This document shows positions 38,051 to 55,123 of a stretch of DNA of 64,000 nucleotides, piece after piece. The DNA comes from Xiphophorus maculatus (Eukaryota; Chordata; Actinopteri; Cyprinodontiformes; Poeciliidae). A program made the position numbers and the translations under genes. Numbering within the stretch: position 1 is the stretch's first letter; each line of letters starts with the position of its first letter. The DNA is taken from NCBI RefSeq assembly GCF_002775205.1, contig NC_036451.1, forward strand, positions 20,198,351-20,262,350, given 5' to 3'. The notes below the pieces were generated by a model that saw only the letters and a list, made by a program, of their open reading frames with translations, was not told the origin of the DNA and made no database searches.

Positions 38051-38720
38051 CACCCCTCTCCAAAACATACCCGCAGTTTTTGAACAAAAAGTAAAAAGAA
38101 GAAGAAGAAAAAAAGTATTGTATCGTACTTTTTAAAGACAAAGCAGACGAACTAGCCCAGACCGGGACAATTTCTGAACGTTTTGATTTTATGTTATTTT
38201 TCTTTTGTGACTTAAAGGTCTTCACAAGGAAAGTTGGCAGGGTTTGCGGTGCAAATAGAAAATGCCACTTAAATTCAACTTTTAATCATTACGTGATTAT
38301 ATATTTAACATTAAATTAAGCAAAGCGCTAAATTAAATAGAAGATCCGCCTTGGAAAAAGTCACATATTGTATGACCGTTTTTCATCTGAAATCCCACAT
38401 AAACTGTTAAAATAGTTACAAAAGCACACACTGGTGTTAATTTAGGCCAGCACTAGTAGATTTAAAGCAGGCATGTGCCGTATTCAATGTAGCAAAATCT
38501 GTTTTAAAAAATTTCAAAACCACACAGGTTTTCCATAAAAGCATTTCTACAATCTGAGGTCAAAGTGCTGGAGAGTTGTAACATAGGTTATCTTAACTGC
38601 CCTCCCCCAACATGTTGCTGCCCAGTAGCACCCATAAAACACACTTCCACAGTTTGTTGCTTTTTATTCATGGATATTTATGGCATGGGAATAAAAGGAG
38701 AGGCACCCATCCACATTAAT

Positions 38721-38752
38721 TCATCGCTGTTGTCATTTTACAACAGCGATGA
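38721..38752. repeat. Perfect 13-bp stem hairpin
   Basis: TCATCGCTGTTGT at 38721-38733 is exactly complementary in inverse to ACAACAGCGATGA at 38740-38752, with loop CATTTT. It lies upstream of mef2b in otherwise unremarkable spacer. Confidence 0.95.
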
Positions 38753-38989
38753 GTCTTTGTCTCAACTGTAATAATCCATGTCACATTATTTTAACATGTT
38801 TTCTTTTGTATGAAACAAATTATATACTGCAATACATTTATGCTTTAAATATCTGTGTTAATTACAGCAACATCTTTACGAATGGTTATGAATCTTGTAG
38901 TGGCTTCAGCCTAAAAGATTCATAACACTCAGAACTTATATGGAAAAGAGATAAATAAACGCTGTGCATCTTCTCGGGTCAGTACAGAG

Positions 38990-39330
38990 TAGTTCTGGAT
39001 CTTGAAGCCCACTTGCTCAGAAGCTCTCAGAAAACAGCATTGTGAAATAACGCCTCATTTTCCATCATGGTCAGGTCAGTAACACAACCCCAAACCATGA
39101 CAACTCCTCCACTGTGTTTAACAGTCAGAAAGGTGTTATTATGAAGCTCTGTACTTATCAAATTGACATTATCTTCAGTCCGCCAGAAATGCTTAAGGCA
39201 GCTGAGTTTCAAAGCAAAACTAAAAGAATTTGATTCCTGGAAAAGCTTTAAAATCTGCATCATCTGCTTCTGACCTATGTCATTAATAGTGAACTTAAAT
39301 CTGTTAGGTATGCCAGAAATGGTATTGACT
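38990..39330 (-). mobile_element. Tc1-like antisense scrap
   Basis: Strings such as ACCCCAAACCATGACAACTC and CCTCCACTGTGTTTAACAGT resemble antisense Tc1-like transposase. No ends are visible. Confidence 0.45.
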
Positions 39331-39339
39331 GGTTTTGAT

Positions 39340-41290
39340 TAAAATGTTTAAAAAGAACGTTTCCTCTGTACGTTTAAGACCATGTACAAAAATGTTGATT
39401 TACGCTGCCCAAGCCTTGCAGCATATACTGCTATATAAAGCCTTGACTTCTTGTGAAAAGTCGTCACCATTTGCAAACTTGTGAGCAGTTCAGAGTCATT
39501 TCCCCTTTTAGAGATTGCAACCTGGATATCAAGTGAGTTTAAAATACCAAACACTGCATAATCATGAAGCAGATATTAGAGAGAAGGTCACGTATTTATG
39601 TGTTTTTGAAGCCTGACATATCGTAAGACATCTTTCAAAGTGCTACAGAATGAAAGGGCAAAGAAAATTATTTCAAAGCAAAACCTTGGTCCTAAAGATG
39701 CAAAAAAAAATTGTAAAAACTATACAACCGGCATTACCTCTCTATAAAAATAATGGAAATATCTATTTGAAGATAACAACTGAAAGTGCAGAATAAAGTT
39801 TTCATATTTCTGGAATCAAATAGCATGCTAATGTTGTCTGACTTAATTTTAACATAGCATTTCAATTTATTTTAAAGAGTAATTTTTTTATTTAGAAAAA
39901 AAATCCCAAGCAAAATAAACGTTTATGTCACTGAGCGCCTATTAATTGAGAATTTACCACAGAATTTTAACCAAGTTTTATAGTGAGTCACACTGTAGAT
40001 TTTGTCCAAACAAGAATGAAATCAAAGATGAAAATCATTAAATCGGTAAATAAACATCTTGTTAAAAAAATTTAACATGGAAAAAAAAGAAAAAGAAAAC
40101 ATTTAAATGAGTGCCTTGTTAACCTTCCTTAAAAATAATCATTTATGTTTATTTAAAATAAATCAGTCTACAATAGATCAGTGTGTGGTTTTAAAGTTTG
40201 TCAGAATCTTTACAAGGCCTATTATTTAAAAAAAAAAATTAATATGCATTTTTTTCTGTGTTTTACAAAAAATATAAAAAGGGGTTATCAATCTTAAATG
40301 GGAAAGGTTGCACAACATACCACAAATCTATAAATTTAATGCAGCATTAAAAGTGAAGAAGTAGTAATTTAGTTCAGTAAATTACTATTGTCTTTTATCC
40401 CAAGTCATACAGATGGCAAACTTGTAATAAATTCATCTGCATAATTTCCTGAAAAGTTGAGAAGTTAGCAGAAATTGTAGCCTTTTATTTTAATGTATAT
40501 CCATTGCATTTTCAAATGCAGAAGGCAGAAGGCAGAGGTGAGAAAGGTCCTGTCCATAATTTAGTGAAACGTGAGGGTGTCACAGTTTAGCACAAAGGGG
40601 AGAGATCAGCAAAGGCTTCATCTTTTCAAGAAAGAATAGGCCAGTGCAAAATAGCAATCAACTTAAGTATCCTAAAACATTTAATGAAGATATTACGAAA
40701 AGAGTTAGGAGGCTTGAGAGGGAAGACACTAAAAATTCAAGGTGTTCAACCATTTAAGTCGTCTGTTGAAGAAAAATCGCTCACATCACCATGACTGGTG
40801 TATAAATTGGAAGAACATTTGAAAATCAGAATCTAGTGCAATCTCAAACTCTATTCTACATGTTGGCTTTGTGTTTTAAAGCCTCGTAACTTTGTTGGTA
40901 CAAGCTCACCTCAGATGAACAGAAAGACAGCCTACCCTTGTTCTGTGGTCAAATTAGCCCATGTTTTGGATCCACTTTGAAACACTTGGACTTCACCTGC
41001 TAAGAAAAAGCAGAAAGGTTTGTGTGCTTTACTGATCTGTCTTCAGTCCACATTTGCATTTGGACTGATAAGGAAGAGAAGAGTCAGATGAGCTCAGGCC
41101 TTGGAGCGACTGAATTAGTGTTTGTAGCAAGAATCGAATCAAATCCAATCAATTTATGTTCATGTCACTGAATAGCAAATAGTATGCAAAAACTGCATAC
41201 TGTTCATCAGGGATTATTAAACAGATGTAGTGTGAAAAAGATACATGTACACATGCACACGCACACCCACCCCGCGCCCCCCCCACACAC
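39340..41290. other. AT-rich spacer, no gene seen
   Basis: Long A/T-rich sequence with no supported exon or named repeat. A C/CA-rich stretch near 41260-41295 borders the foldback element. Confidence 0.55.
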
Positions 41291-41307
41291 ACATATACTG
41301 TATATAT

Positions 41308-41848
41308 GGTAACACTTTATTTGACGGGTTGTGAATAAGACTGTCATGACACCATCATAACCATGACATAACGTCTGTCATGAACAGGAGTAAGTCTTCA
41401 GGAATATTTATAACTGTTGTCATAAAGTGTCATTCGGTAAATCATGACACTTTTAATACAAAGTTGACATTATTCAAAATGTCTTTGTTATGACAACTTG
41501 ACATTAACCAAGAAATCATGATCTGACATAAATTTGTTACAAAAGTATTACTGATTAAAGTTTAAAAATTATGTAGTTTTATGTTATTAAAGTTAAAGTT
41601 TAATCAGTAATACTTTAGTAACAAATTTATGTCAGATCATAATTTCTTGGTTAATGTCAAGTTGTCATAACAAAGACATTTTGAATAATGTCAACTTTGT
41701 ATTAAAAGTGTCATGATTTACCGAATGACACTTTATGACAACAGTTATAAATATTCCTGAAGACTTACTCATGTTCATGACAGGCGTTATGTCATGGTTA
41801 TGATGGTGTCATGACAGTCTTATTCACAACCCGTCAAATAAAGTGTTA

Positions 41849-41850
<2 letters not shown>
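41308..41850. mobile_element. 543-bp foldback MITE, near-perfect palindrome
   Basis: Left arm of about 258 bp starts GGTAACACTTTATTTGACGG. The right arm is its inverse copy and ends CCGTCAAATAAAGTGTTACC. A spacer of about 27 bp centred near 41579 separates them. The arms differ at only a handful of sites that I could count by eye. Both outer ends sit in TATA/ATAT sequence, so a TA target is likely but cannot be proven. There is no coding capacity. Confidence 0.92.

Positions 41851-41918
<68 letters not shown>
41851..41918. repeat. (AT)34 microsatellite
   Basis: Perfect AT units start immediately at the right end of the foldback element. Confidence 0.97.
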
Positions 41919-41920
<2 letters not shown>

Positions 41921-41929
41921 CCCACCCTT

Positions 41930-42350
41930 CAAATATCACCACCAGCCGCCGCTACCTATCAGTCTTTCTCTCTATGGTATGAAACTGCAGCAGCATGTTG
42001 GCTCACTTCTGAATTTACAGCATCTTCAGCACTTTCACAGCTTTCAGCATAGGCTCTGGTGGTTCTGTACTTGATGCACCATTTGCCTGACTCCGACTGT
42101 TGAGAGACATTTGAGTCTCTCAAAATGTTCAGAGCCCCGTTCCTGCTGCCACCCTGAAATAGATCCTGCACAGAGAGGGAGGCCCCAAAGATGAGTGACC
42201 CGTTCAGCTCCCCTCACTATCCTGCGCAGGCCACTCTTGTCTGTCATACGTATATTGCCACCGTACATTAATCTAGAAACTCTGCAATGACGCCTAAAAT
42301 CGGTAAAAGTAAATAAAAGAAGCAATCATCTAACTTGCAGAAGATTCCCT
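41930..42350 (-). mobile_element. LINE reverse-transcriptase tail remnant
   Basis: On the minus strand the frame reads YGGNIRMTDKSGLRRIVRGAERV. This resembles the tail after the reverse-transcriptase domain in fish LINE ORF2 proteins, where YGN...D+..L.+.V+.AE+ is common. The remaining sequence is frameshifted. Family assignment is uncertain. Confidence 0.5.
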
Positions 42351-42359
42351 GATGCAACT

Positions 42360-45300
42360 TCAGTGGGGTTGGGTCAGTGGGGGATCGTCAGGAGGAAGAC
42401 AGGACAAGAAAGAGTTATGTGGACGAGCTGAGGGTCAAAATTAAAACAACATGGCCTTTCTGAACGCTTCAGAAGAACCACAGGCTGATTTTCTCCATGC
42501 TGTGCTGCATTGATGCAGTAATTCATGCGAAAAGAGGCCAGATAAGTAACAGCCCTGAGAGCATTTGTTGTTCAGTACAAAGATATATGTTTCAGAAGCC
42601 TCATTTTTTGTACTGAAGTCTTTTTTTTTTTTTTTTGTTGACTATTTGTCACATTTTCATTTTCTGAAAAACCTAATTTTGGGTTTTCTTTAGCTGTGAT
42701 CACCAAATCCCCAATAATAAATGCTTGGAATGTATAACTCTTTGTAATAATTCTAGTACGAAAGCTTCACTTTTTGAGAAAAAAAAAAACAATTATTTAA
42801 CTGAATTACATTTTTATGACATTCTAATTTATTGCGATGCGCCTGTAACCTTCTGTGAACCATTTCTAAATAAAACTGAAATTTCTCATTATAAACAAGC
42901 ATGTAGGCCATCAGAATCTGTTGCTAAAATGGATTAGATCACCTAAATATAGCTATAAAATATAAAGAGCAGGTGACCAATAGCAAGTATCAAAACAAAA
43001 ACAAAAAAAAAAGAAGGAAAAATAGGATGATCAAAATCAAAACGGGGAGCAGACATGTGGTCAGTTATTATATTTAGAGGTAATAAATGAATCTCTGCAT
43101 GAGCCACATTATTGTCTATTTCTGGGAGGCACAACAATAAATGGTCCTCCTAAAAATAATAGGGCGACAAATTATTAGCAGAGATAATCTGCGTAAGTGT
43201 GGATAACAGCTCCATCTCACTGCCTCACACAGACAAACAGCATGCAGGCACAGACACACTCAAAAATGCAGGTTCAGACACACACAGTTTGAAATCCCGA
43301 GGGGTTTAGTCTCAAACTGTACATCTGATGCAATACTTAGCAACATCCGCTGCAGACCGCCACAGTCTATACCTTCAGGATTCGTCTGTAGGAGAATAAT
43401 GCCAGGTCCCCCTCTATTCATACAAGAAGCAGATCACCTGCTGCGGAGAGGAAACTTTATGTTTCCAAGTGGGATTTTGTACACACACATATATATATAT
43501 ATATATTTTTTTTTTTGTGACTTTAGGTGAAACCTCTAGCAGTGCGGTGGACCGTCGGGGTAATCGAATCACAACCATATTCATACCATACTTGGAATCA
43601 AGTAAAGGAGAAGAGCCGTGCGGAGATAAAGGTGCCTTTGAGATCTTCTCATCTTTTTCTTTTTTTTTTTTTTCATTTTCCTGAAACTTCTCACTTCTGC
43701 TTTCGACAAGATCAGCCGCGTCCCTTTTAGAGCATGTGGTGAAGCTGTCGGATTCAGAAATAGCCTGCATGGTCAGTGTACATGTGTGAGAGCAATTCTT
43801 CACATTGTGCGTCTTTATAGCTACAGCCTTATCTGCATCTCAGCAGAATAAGGGTTACACCTTTACCTTCCCACCAACCCCCAACTTGTAACAGAACAGA
43901 CAGGCCTTTGTAACAAAAGTCGCAGGCTTTAAGTGTGTCAAGGTGCTTGTGGTTTATCACTGTGTTTATGAAGAGCACGTAAAAAAAATTACAAAAAAAT
44001 CCCTTCAGTTGGATTAAAGCGAATGGTAAAGAACTTGCTGTAAAAATTTGGCAAAAAAAAAAAAAAAAAGTTTGTCTTATGAAAAAAAATTTAATCTTTG
44101 ATAAGTCATGCTTTTTCTGCAGAAGTGAGAGAGGTTTTACAAAAAGGCCGAACAAAAATCAAAAATTAAAAATCATGTTTTACAATATAGGGAATATAAG
44201 CCAAAAGAGAGATCTCAGCTGCCTGCAAAGTCTTCAAGCTTCAGTGTAGCTTGCAGCTAACAAGGTCCCATTTTGAACACAAGAAATTCTAAGAATGCCC
44301 AAAGCATTCGCGTTATTTATTTCGTCTCTCCTCAGTTTAAATGCTTTATTCTACCTGCAGTAGATAATGTAGTGTCCTGTTGAAAAGACCAGCAGTAATC
44401 CTTTAATCACTTCACGAGGAGAGGATGGCTGTTCATATTACAGCATAAGAAGTAGGCTAATCTTAAAGTAGACTGGAGCCTTTTGTCATATACACACATT
44501 TATGTGCCGATTATTTTTGCAAGATGTAGAAGTATGCATAGTAAGATGCATTGGTGTTGTGTAATTTGAGTGAGTTAAATAATGCTAGATTTCAGGAATC
44601 CACAGAAACTGACTTAGAAATGTTTTTGTTAAACGATTTTTTTTTTTTAGAGATTATTACTTACAATACTTTCTGTGCAAAACCTACTCTGAATATTACA
44701 AATCTGAAGTTACTCAAGCTGAGTTGAAAGCCTGCTTTTGCGCTACAGATGTGAGGTTATTACTTTTTCCTAAATATATTTATTACAGTTGTTTATGACC
44801 TGTAATAAGCAAATGCATCCACTTTTGGTTGAGGACGTCTGACCAAAGGAAACATGAAACATCTCCCTCTTCTTACACATTGTAAAAATATGTAAGAAGC
44901 TTTCTTGTTTATCACAGAAGCATCATCTTCTTAACTGATCAAGTGGTAAACACACAACCTTCAATGTGAGTATGTTTGATAGCTGGGAAGAATTGTGGCA
45001 CATATAAAAAATATACACATTTTTTCTGAAATCACATCTAATGGCGCACTAACAATTCTTGTAAAATAAATTTTATTTGTTAGCAATACGTTACATTTTA
45101 GGTTGATCAGAGGGTCCACTAACTTTCAATTGCAACCCGTGTCTTACTGTTTTCTTTGTTTAGAAATGTGACATGGCACAGGGGCCCATTTCTCTTGGCC
45201 ACTCCTAACACTGGGAAAGACAGGAGAACATGTTGCTTAATTTATACTAATTTTTGTTGATCTTAAAGCTGGAAATGCTGGAAAAAAAAAAATTAGCTTC

Positions 45301-46090
45301 TGGACCGAACTTGCTCACATAAGTTCAAGTAAAACTTGAAAAGTTTAAACCATCTGGAGAACTGTGATGAATGAAGCTTGTAGAGAACGCACATTCATGA
45401 CATGAAGCACAGCGAGGAGGATGGCGGGAGAGGTTAGAAACATATCCACAGAAGAAGAGACGTTTTAAGCCCATCACTATGAGGGGGTTTAATTTTGTGG
45501 ATCTTGTCTAGACACCCCAATCTGCAACTTGTTGAAAATGGTCACAACCAGCAAGCCTGTGTACAGTCAACTGTAATAACAATCAGGGAACAATTATTTA
45601 AGGAGGAAGACATTTATAGAAACTTTGCCAAGTTCCTAAGGGACATTTTTAGAAAGGACAACTACAGTTGATGCGTTTGCAATAGTAATTATAAAAAGCT
45701 TCTTATAAAAGGGCCCCTGGGACCATCATGCTCATAATTGTGGCCCTGATAACAGTGATAAAAATGTATTGTATTCCAACAGAGCTTTTAAAAAAAAAAA
45801 AAAAAAATTAATAAAACACTTACCAGGAGTGAGAACAAGTGTTTAGAGTGCTATATATTGCATCTTCAGTGAAAACAAATATGGATGAAAACTGACAATA
45901 AATAATAATTTAGATTAAGTCAACAAAAATAATAATAAATGTATTTAAGAAGAGCAAATCCTGCTTTACTCAGAATAGTATTAGTTTATTTAATAACTAA
46001 ACGCTTTTAAAGTAGTGGGCTCATAACTATCAGTTGAAGTTGTAACTCTCACAAGACAAATAAAAGAGTAAGCACTTTTTATCCACTCAT
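42360..46090. other. AT-rich spacer between mef2b and tmem221, no gene seen
   Basis: No exon is supported. Simple tracts include a T run near 42618, AT near 43490 and A runs near 44054 and 45790. Confidence 0.55.
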
Positions 46091-46099
46091 ATCGTATGT

Positions 46100-46457
46100 A
46101 GGACATTATGCTCAGTCCTGTCATTGTTTGATGACTGCGTTCTGCGCGCTCTCCCGTGAACACGCCAAGCCATTGTTTCCGACGTTCCCGGAGAAAAAGT
46201 CCATTGTTGCCGCGAACTTTTTAATCTGGGGGATTTAAAGCCCATCACATGCTCAGACAGAGCAGCGGGGCGCCCTGCCACTCAGCTGAAACCCATACCG
46301 AGGAAGAAAAGGGTTTCCCTCCGGACAGGACCTCCGGGAACATTTTCCACACGCTGCAATGCCTGCCCACGGCGCAGGACTGTAGGGAGTTGGGGAGTCC
46401 CACTGGACGACGGGAAGCTTCTCTTTCCGCCCTTCTGGAGCCAATTTCAGGATAAAC
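46100..46457 (+). promoter_or_regulatory. tmem221: tmem221 promoter and 5' leader (predicted)
   Basis: A CpG-richer block precedes the ATG, with TTTAAAG near 46230 as the only TATA-like string. The leader would be about 200 nt. Placement of the start site is uncertain. Confidence 0.4.
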
Positions 46458-50457
<4,000 letters not shown>

Positions 50458-51530
50458 GCTGACATTCTTTCCAGAGGAATGAGGAATTAGAGAACTGATA
50501 TCTGACTGCAAGTTTGTGGAGCAAGTGAACCCCCACCGCTGAGGGAAAGCTCTTTGTTTCTTCAGTGTACAGATGGCAAGTTGATCTTGTCTGGCTGCAT
50601 TCAAAATGGCCAAGTTTCAGGTATACAGTCAACTTTAAACACGATCCACCAATCTGAATAACACAGGTATTGACTAGTGTTGGATGCTGACAGTATGATA
50701 ACCTTAACGAAAACTACCCCTGGTTTTACAGGACAGTGTGATTTACACCACAAATTGAAACAACAATGTATTACATGATCAAATTGCTTTTCTATAAAAC
50801 AAAAAAGCCACTAGATGCAACATAATTACAGCCATAGATGTTAGAAATACCAGCAGTTCTAAAGCCGGGGTCACGACCCCAAATGGGCTGCAAATCAATA
50901 AGTTTGATTCCTGAGATCCTCCTCAGGAATCAAACAAAATTCTAACATTATTCAGTAGTTGTCAAATACAGAATGTTTTTAAAAAAATTGGGCATAATTT
51001 GCAATGGTTTCCTCTTTTGCATTTTATAGATGAATAACAAGCTGATAATTACTCTGACAATATGCTCGAGTAGCCAGCCTGCAGCTTAAATGTCATGCTG
51101 CTCATAGATTGACCGCTACTTATTGTGGCACTGTATTCAATTTCAAACCATAACTGGTAGCGTTTTTTCATGTAGAAATTTAACTGAAGTGATTCCAAAG
51201 AGCCGTATTTGTCTTTCTCTGAAGTGATGGAAAATATTATGGGAAATATTAATTCAGCTGATCAGCAGTACACAGTGGAATTTAAATTATAGGAACAACT
51301 TTAAAACCTTGATGTTGTTGACCAGTCCAACAAAATGAGCTATAATACACCAACTGGATATTGAGCTGGCACATCTGCAAACTTTATCATAATACTGTAA
51401 ATACATAATTTCACTTTATAAAGTGTTTTTATGTCGGAATTGTGTGCGTGGAGCGATTGCATTTCTTGACGTGTTCAAAAATATTTTATGTAGAACCTTA
51501 AATAAACTGTAGAAAGAAAGTACTTGTTTA
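50458..51530 (+). other. tmem221: tmem221 3' UTR (predicted)
   Basis: Sequence from the stop to shortly after AATAAA at 51501-51506. No coding frame is present. The borcs8 stop on the other strand lies only about 90 bp beyond the signal. Confidence 0.5.
51501..51506 (+). terminator. tmem221: Poly(A) signal for tmem221 (candidate)
   Basis: AATAAA lies about 1.04 kb after the tmem221 stop, just before the convergent borcs8 3' end. Confidence 0.5.
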
Positions 51531-51541
51531 CTTAAAACATA

Positions 51542-51563
51542 TCTTCTAGATATATCTAGAAGA
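51542..51563. repeat. 22-bp perfect palindrome between convergent 3' ends
   Basis: The sequence around CTTCTAGATATATCTAGAAG is a perfect palindrome with one extra pair outside it. It sits 36-41 bp past the tmem221 poly(A) signal and 30 bp past the borcs8 stop. Confidence 0.95.
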
Positions 51564-51592
51564 ACTACTAACCTTGGACACGTGTCCAATGT

Positions 51593-54500
51593 TCATGAGG
51601 AAGCAGGTGAGTTTTGTGGAGCAGGTATGGAGGGAGGAGGAGATGCGGTCACATCATTTTGTCTGCATGCAGGTGTTGATGGGAGAAAATGAGCAATGAA
51701 ATAAACAGAAAAACAAACAAGAAAACTGAAAAGTGGTTCAAAATACGCATAAATTAAAATAACAGCAAAAAAAAAAAAAAAAGGTAATATGATGCAAATT
51801 AAAAACTGAAAGCACAAAGTCATGTAACTGTCAATTTGTTTACCTTATTGGGAAATCTGGACAAATAAGGTAAAATCATTTGTATAAAGATGGACACTCA
51901 AAGCCCAAACTTACATGGGATGCAAACTTTGATACAAACATTTCGATGGCTTTTTTTACAGCCATTTCAGCTCAGAGAAATTCACATTTTACAGAAAGAA
52001 AAAAAAATCTCAACATACACCAAGTACAACATCCCTACAGTGTGAAAAAGTACAACATCCCTAGGAAATAAATTGTGTCAACAGGAGGTGGCGAGCAAAA
52101 ATGTATCTTGTTTCATTCATTAAACAAATACATAAGATGCAGTAGTCTTGTTTTTGAAGACCTCTGAGATCTCCTGTCTAACTATGGTGGTTGCTCTCTA
52201 ATAGTCAACCCAGAAATTGCAATTTTTAAAATACAGAGCATGTTATGAAGTCTTGCATTCAGTTTTTATTGTTTATATTATTTTTTCAATATTTGCTAAA
52301 ATTTCAATCAAATAATAATGTGTCCAAATATAATGAAAATATACATGATTGCTTCTATTGTACAAAACTGCTGCTTAATTTCAGTCTCACATTAGGAGCA
52401 ATTTTTGGCAATATTTTGAATTATTTATGTATTTATTTATTTTATTATTTTTTTTGGAAAACCCAGTTCTTACTCACTTTGAAAAATATGGTAACTTACT
52501 TTGGTCACGGTATAATTTGAATTTAAAAAACCCTAATGTTGCTTGATAATTTCAAGAATGTAGGTACAATTTATTCATTGTAAGGGTAGAGGCGATGTGG
52601 GCTAGACTTACTCAGTTCTGACTGTCGATTCTGGTAAAAATGGTAGCACTGAATTTGGAGACTAAGGTCAATAGTCTTAAATATTGCACTGCATGTAAAC
52701 ACAGATATTCACTATTTATGGTCTGTGGAAAGAACTGTGTGAAAGCCGTCTTCAGAGACATACAAGCTGAGTTCAAAAGTTTGAAGTGATGAAGGACACC
52801 TGAACTTACAAAGTACAAAAAAGTAATAAATAATGGCAACCTGACAATATCCTTCCTAACAGACAGTTGGCAGACAAAAGGATTTTGCTACAAATTAAAG
52901 GTCATTTGTACTCATTTTTTAAATTTTATTTTAAAATGTTAATGTAAGAATGGAGTAAAGTCAACTGAAACAAGACAATGTTTATTTTGAAGCACATGTC
53001 ATACACAGCTTGTGAAATTTAGGTAGGGGACAAACACAGCTCTTAAGATAACACCACAGCATTTCATTCAAGTGCTGGTCTGAACTTTGACTAGATCAAA
53101 ACAACAATTTGATTATTTTGGTTTTCTATAGGTCTCCTTTGGTACTGTGTTCTGGATCAATGTGTTATATATTTTCCTAATAAGGCTCAAGGTTCAGCTG
53201 TCCATGAGATATTATATTTTTTACTCTACCACCACTGTGTTTTAGAGACATCAGGGATTATTAGTAATGCTTCCATGTTTCTAGTATCTCATTTAAAATG
53301 TTTTGTTCAAATTTAACACAGCAAATGGAATACTGTATACTTTTATTTTTATATATAAAAAAGTTCTCCAGTGTACCCTTCAAAATTACTCTAAGGCTGT
53401 TTAGAATTGTTTAAGGTACTTCAATAAGGTACATACAGTACTAGGGCTTATAGACGGGGATATAAACTTTCTACGGGTTACATTTATACTCATATTTACA
53501 AAATGTTTGTACCTGCGTCCATTAAAGTTACTAATCTGCTCCTTCATGGTGATGGTTTGTCGAAGAAGGGTGTCAATGTTCTTGAAATACACACTGCTGT
53601 TTGTCATACTTTTCACGGCACTGCAAAACACAGACAGAATTAACTTTGTCGGATGGGGTTCGGCTTAATTCAAACATTGTGAAGCTTCTCACCTGCATGC
53701 ATACTCTACCGAGTAGATGGCTCCCTGACTCTGTTCCTCCCAGCTCTGCATGTCTGTCTGTGAAAAAAAGGAACAAAGAAAGAAACAAATGTCGACATAG
53801 AGTTTATCAAAATACAGAGTTAACAGTGCAACTTGATTAAAAGACATCACGTAGCATGCTTCTCGGAAAAAATTATTTCAACAGCAAAAAAAAAAAAAGG
53901 TTTTTTGTGAAAAAAAGAATTTTTTTTGTTTGTGTGTTCCTTGAAATAAGCTGTGATTCACTTAATTTTGAACTCAAGTTATTTTAGACCACTGAGTATT
54001 AGATTGAGACAATGGGGAAAAGATGACAAGTTTATTAAGCGGAACTTTGACAAATTTGATCAGAATTCCCTAAAATACAATATATCATTTAGAGGCATTT
54101 AAAATTACTTTTTAAAAAATATATATCTTAACTTTGAAAAAAATAAATTCACACATCCTTGTTGCCAGTGTGCAGCAATAAACACAAGGATGGCATAATT
54201 CAAATAAAAACAAGCTTCTCCAAAACACCAAGTGATCTGTTTGATTCATCATCTGCTGCTGGCTGGTAACACAGCTCAGTATGCTTAGTGTATATGGTAA
54301 GCAAAGCTTGGTTTTACATAACAACCCCCCCCCACCTGCAATTGTTCTGTTCAACAATTCCCATAGTTTAAAGTATTTGAAAGACTTTAAAATAACTTTA
54401 AAGAAGAAAGTTGGAGTGACAGCCTGTGTCTTAAATATGTCTTACAATCTAAACAATATATAAATGTTAGCAATAATAAAACTATAATTATTCTAACATC

Positions 54501-55123
54501 GATATGAATAACTAGGGGAGGTCAGCATCTTACACTGGATCAATAAATTAAATAAGGATGAGTTAAACTATCCAATGCATTCATAGCTAAAAAACACAAC
54601 ATTTAGTGCGTTAGGCAGATCAGGAGCCAATATTTGTTTGTAAATAAGTTTCAGACTCATAACTGGATAGTCTAAAGATGATTGTTCACTCAAATTACAA
54701 TGTGTTGCTGGAAGATTTAGTTTTTTTCTTTTTTAATGCTGCAGACAGCTGTAAGGAGTAACATCGATTACCTTGTGCTGCACCAGCTCAGGCAGGGACC
54801 TCCTGACGTGCTCCTGCAGCCTGTACAGAGCCACTGATGGCTCGTTAGCCAGGACATACATACTCTCCGTGAATTTGTCACTCACTGTGGAGTCAAACAA
54901 GCCAGGACACAGCATTAAATGTGTAATTCGTGCCGTGAAACATAACAATAGCGAAACAAACACTTAAGGGTATTATATGTAGGACTTAGCTTGGCCGCTA
55001 GCTTGAGCAACCATTTCTTAGCGCTGTAACGTTAATGTATGGTTACAATAAAAAGTCATGTACGGATTTGTTTTGCTGCTGTTTACCTCTCCTCACTTTC
55101 AGCTGCATCTCTTGGTCATCCAT
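51593..55123 (-). CDS. borcs8: BLOC-1-related complex subunit 8, 5 exons
   Basis: Subunit of BORC, the complex on the lysosome surface that recruits ARL8 and moves lysosomes outward on microtubules. Coding exons in transcription order: 55123-55087, 54884-54772, 53757-53693, 53620-53513 and 51662-51593, giving 130 residues against 119 in human. Conserved blocks are VSDKFTES and VLANEPSVALYRLQEHVRRS in exon 2, QSWEEQSQGAIYSVEYACS in exon 3, and AVKSMTNSSVYFKNIDTLLR in exon 4. The last exon encodes a short Pro/Ser tail ending NSPASS, similar in style to the human tail. If the last intron were retained, the frame would stay open past the donor for about 37 codons with no similarity to BORCS8. Confidence 0.95.
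53000..53340 (-). mobile_element. Tc1-like antisense scrap in borcs8 intron 4
   Basis: Strings like CTGAACTTTGACTAGATCAA and TCTACCACCACTGTGTTTTA match the antisense leader and transposase of common fish Tc1-like elements. No terminal repeats were recognised. Confidence 0.5.

Noticed and set aside
37807-38225. Ala/Pro/Gly-rich open frames in the CpG block
   Set aside because: Overlapping low-complexity frames on both strands, with no conserved motif and no splicing into a known gene.
43414-43803. 129-codon minus-strand open frame
   Set aside because: It is interrupted by AT and Lys-rich simple tracts and shows no family similarity.
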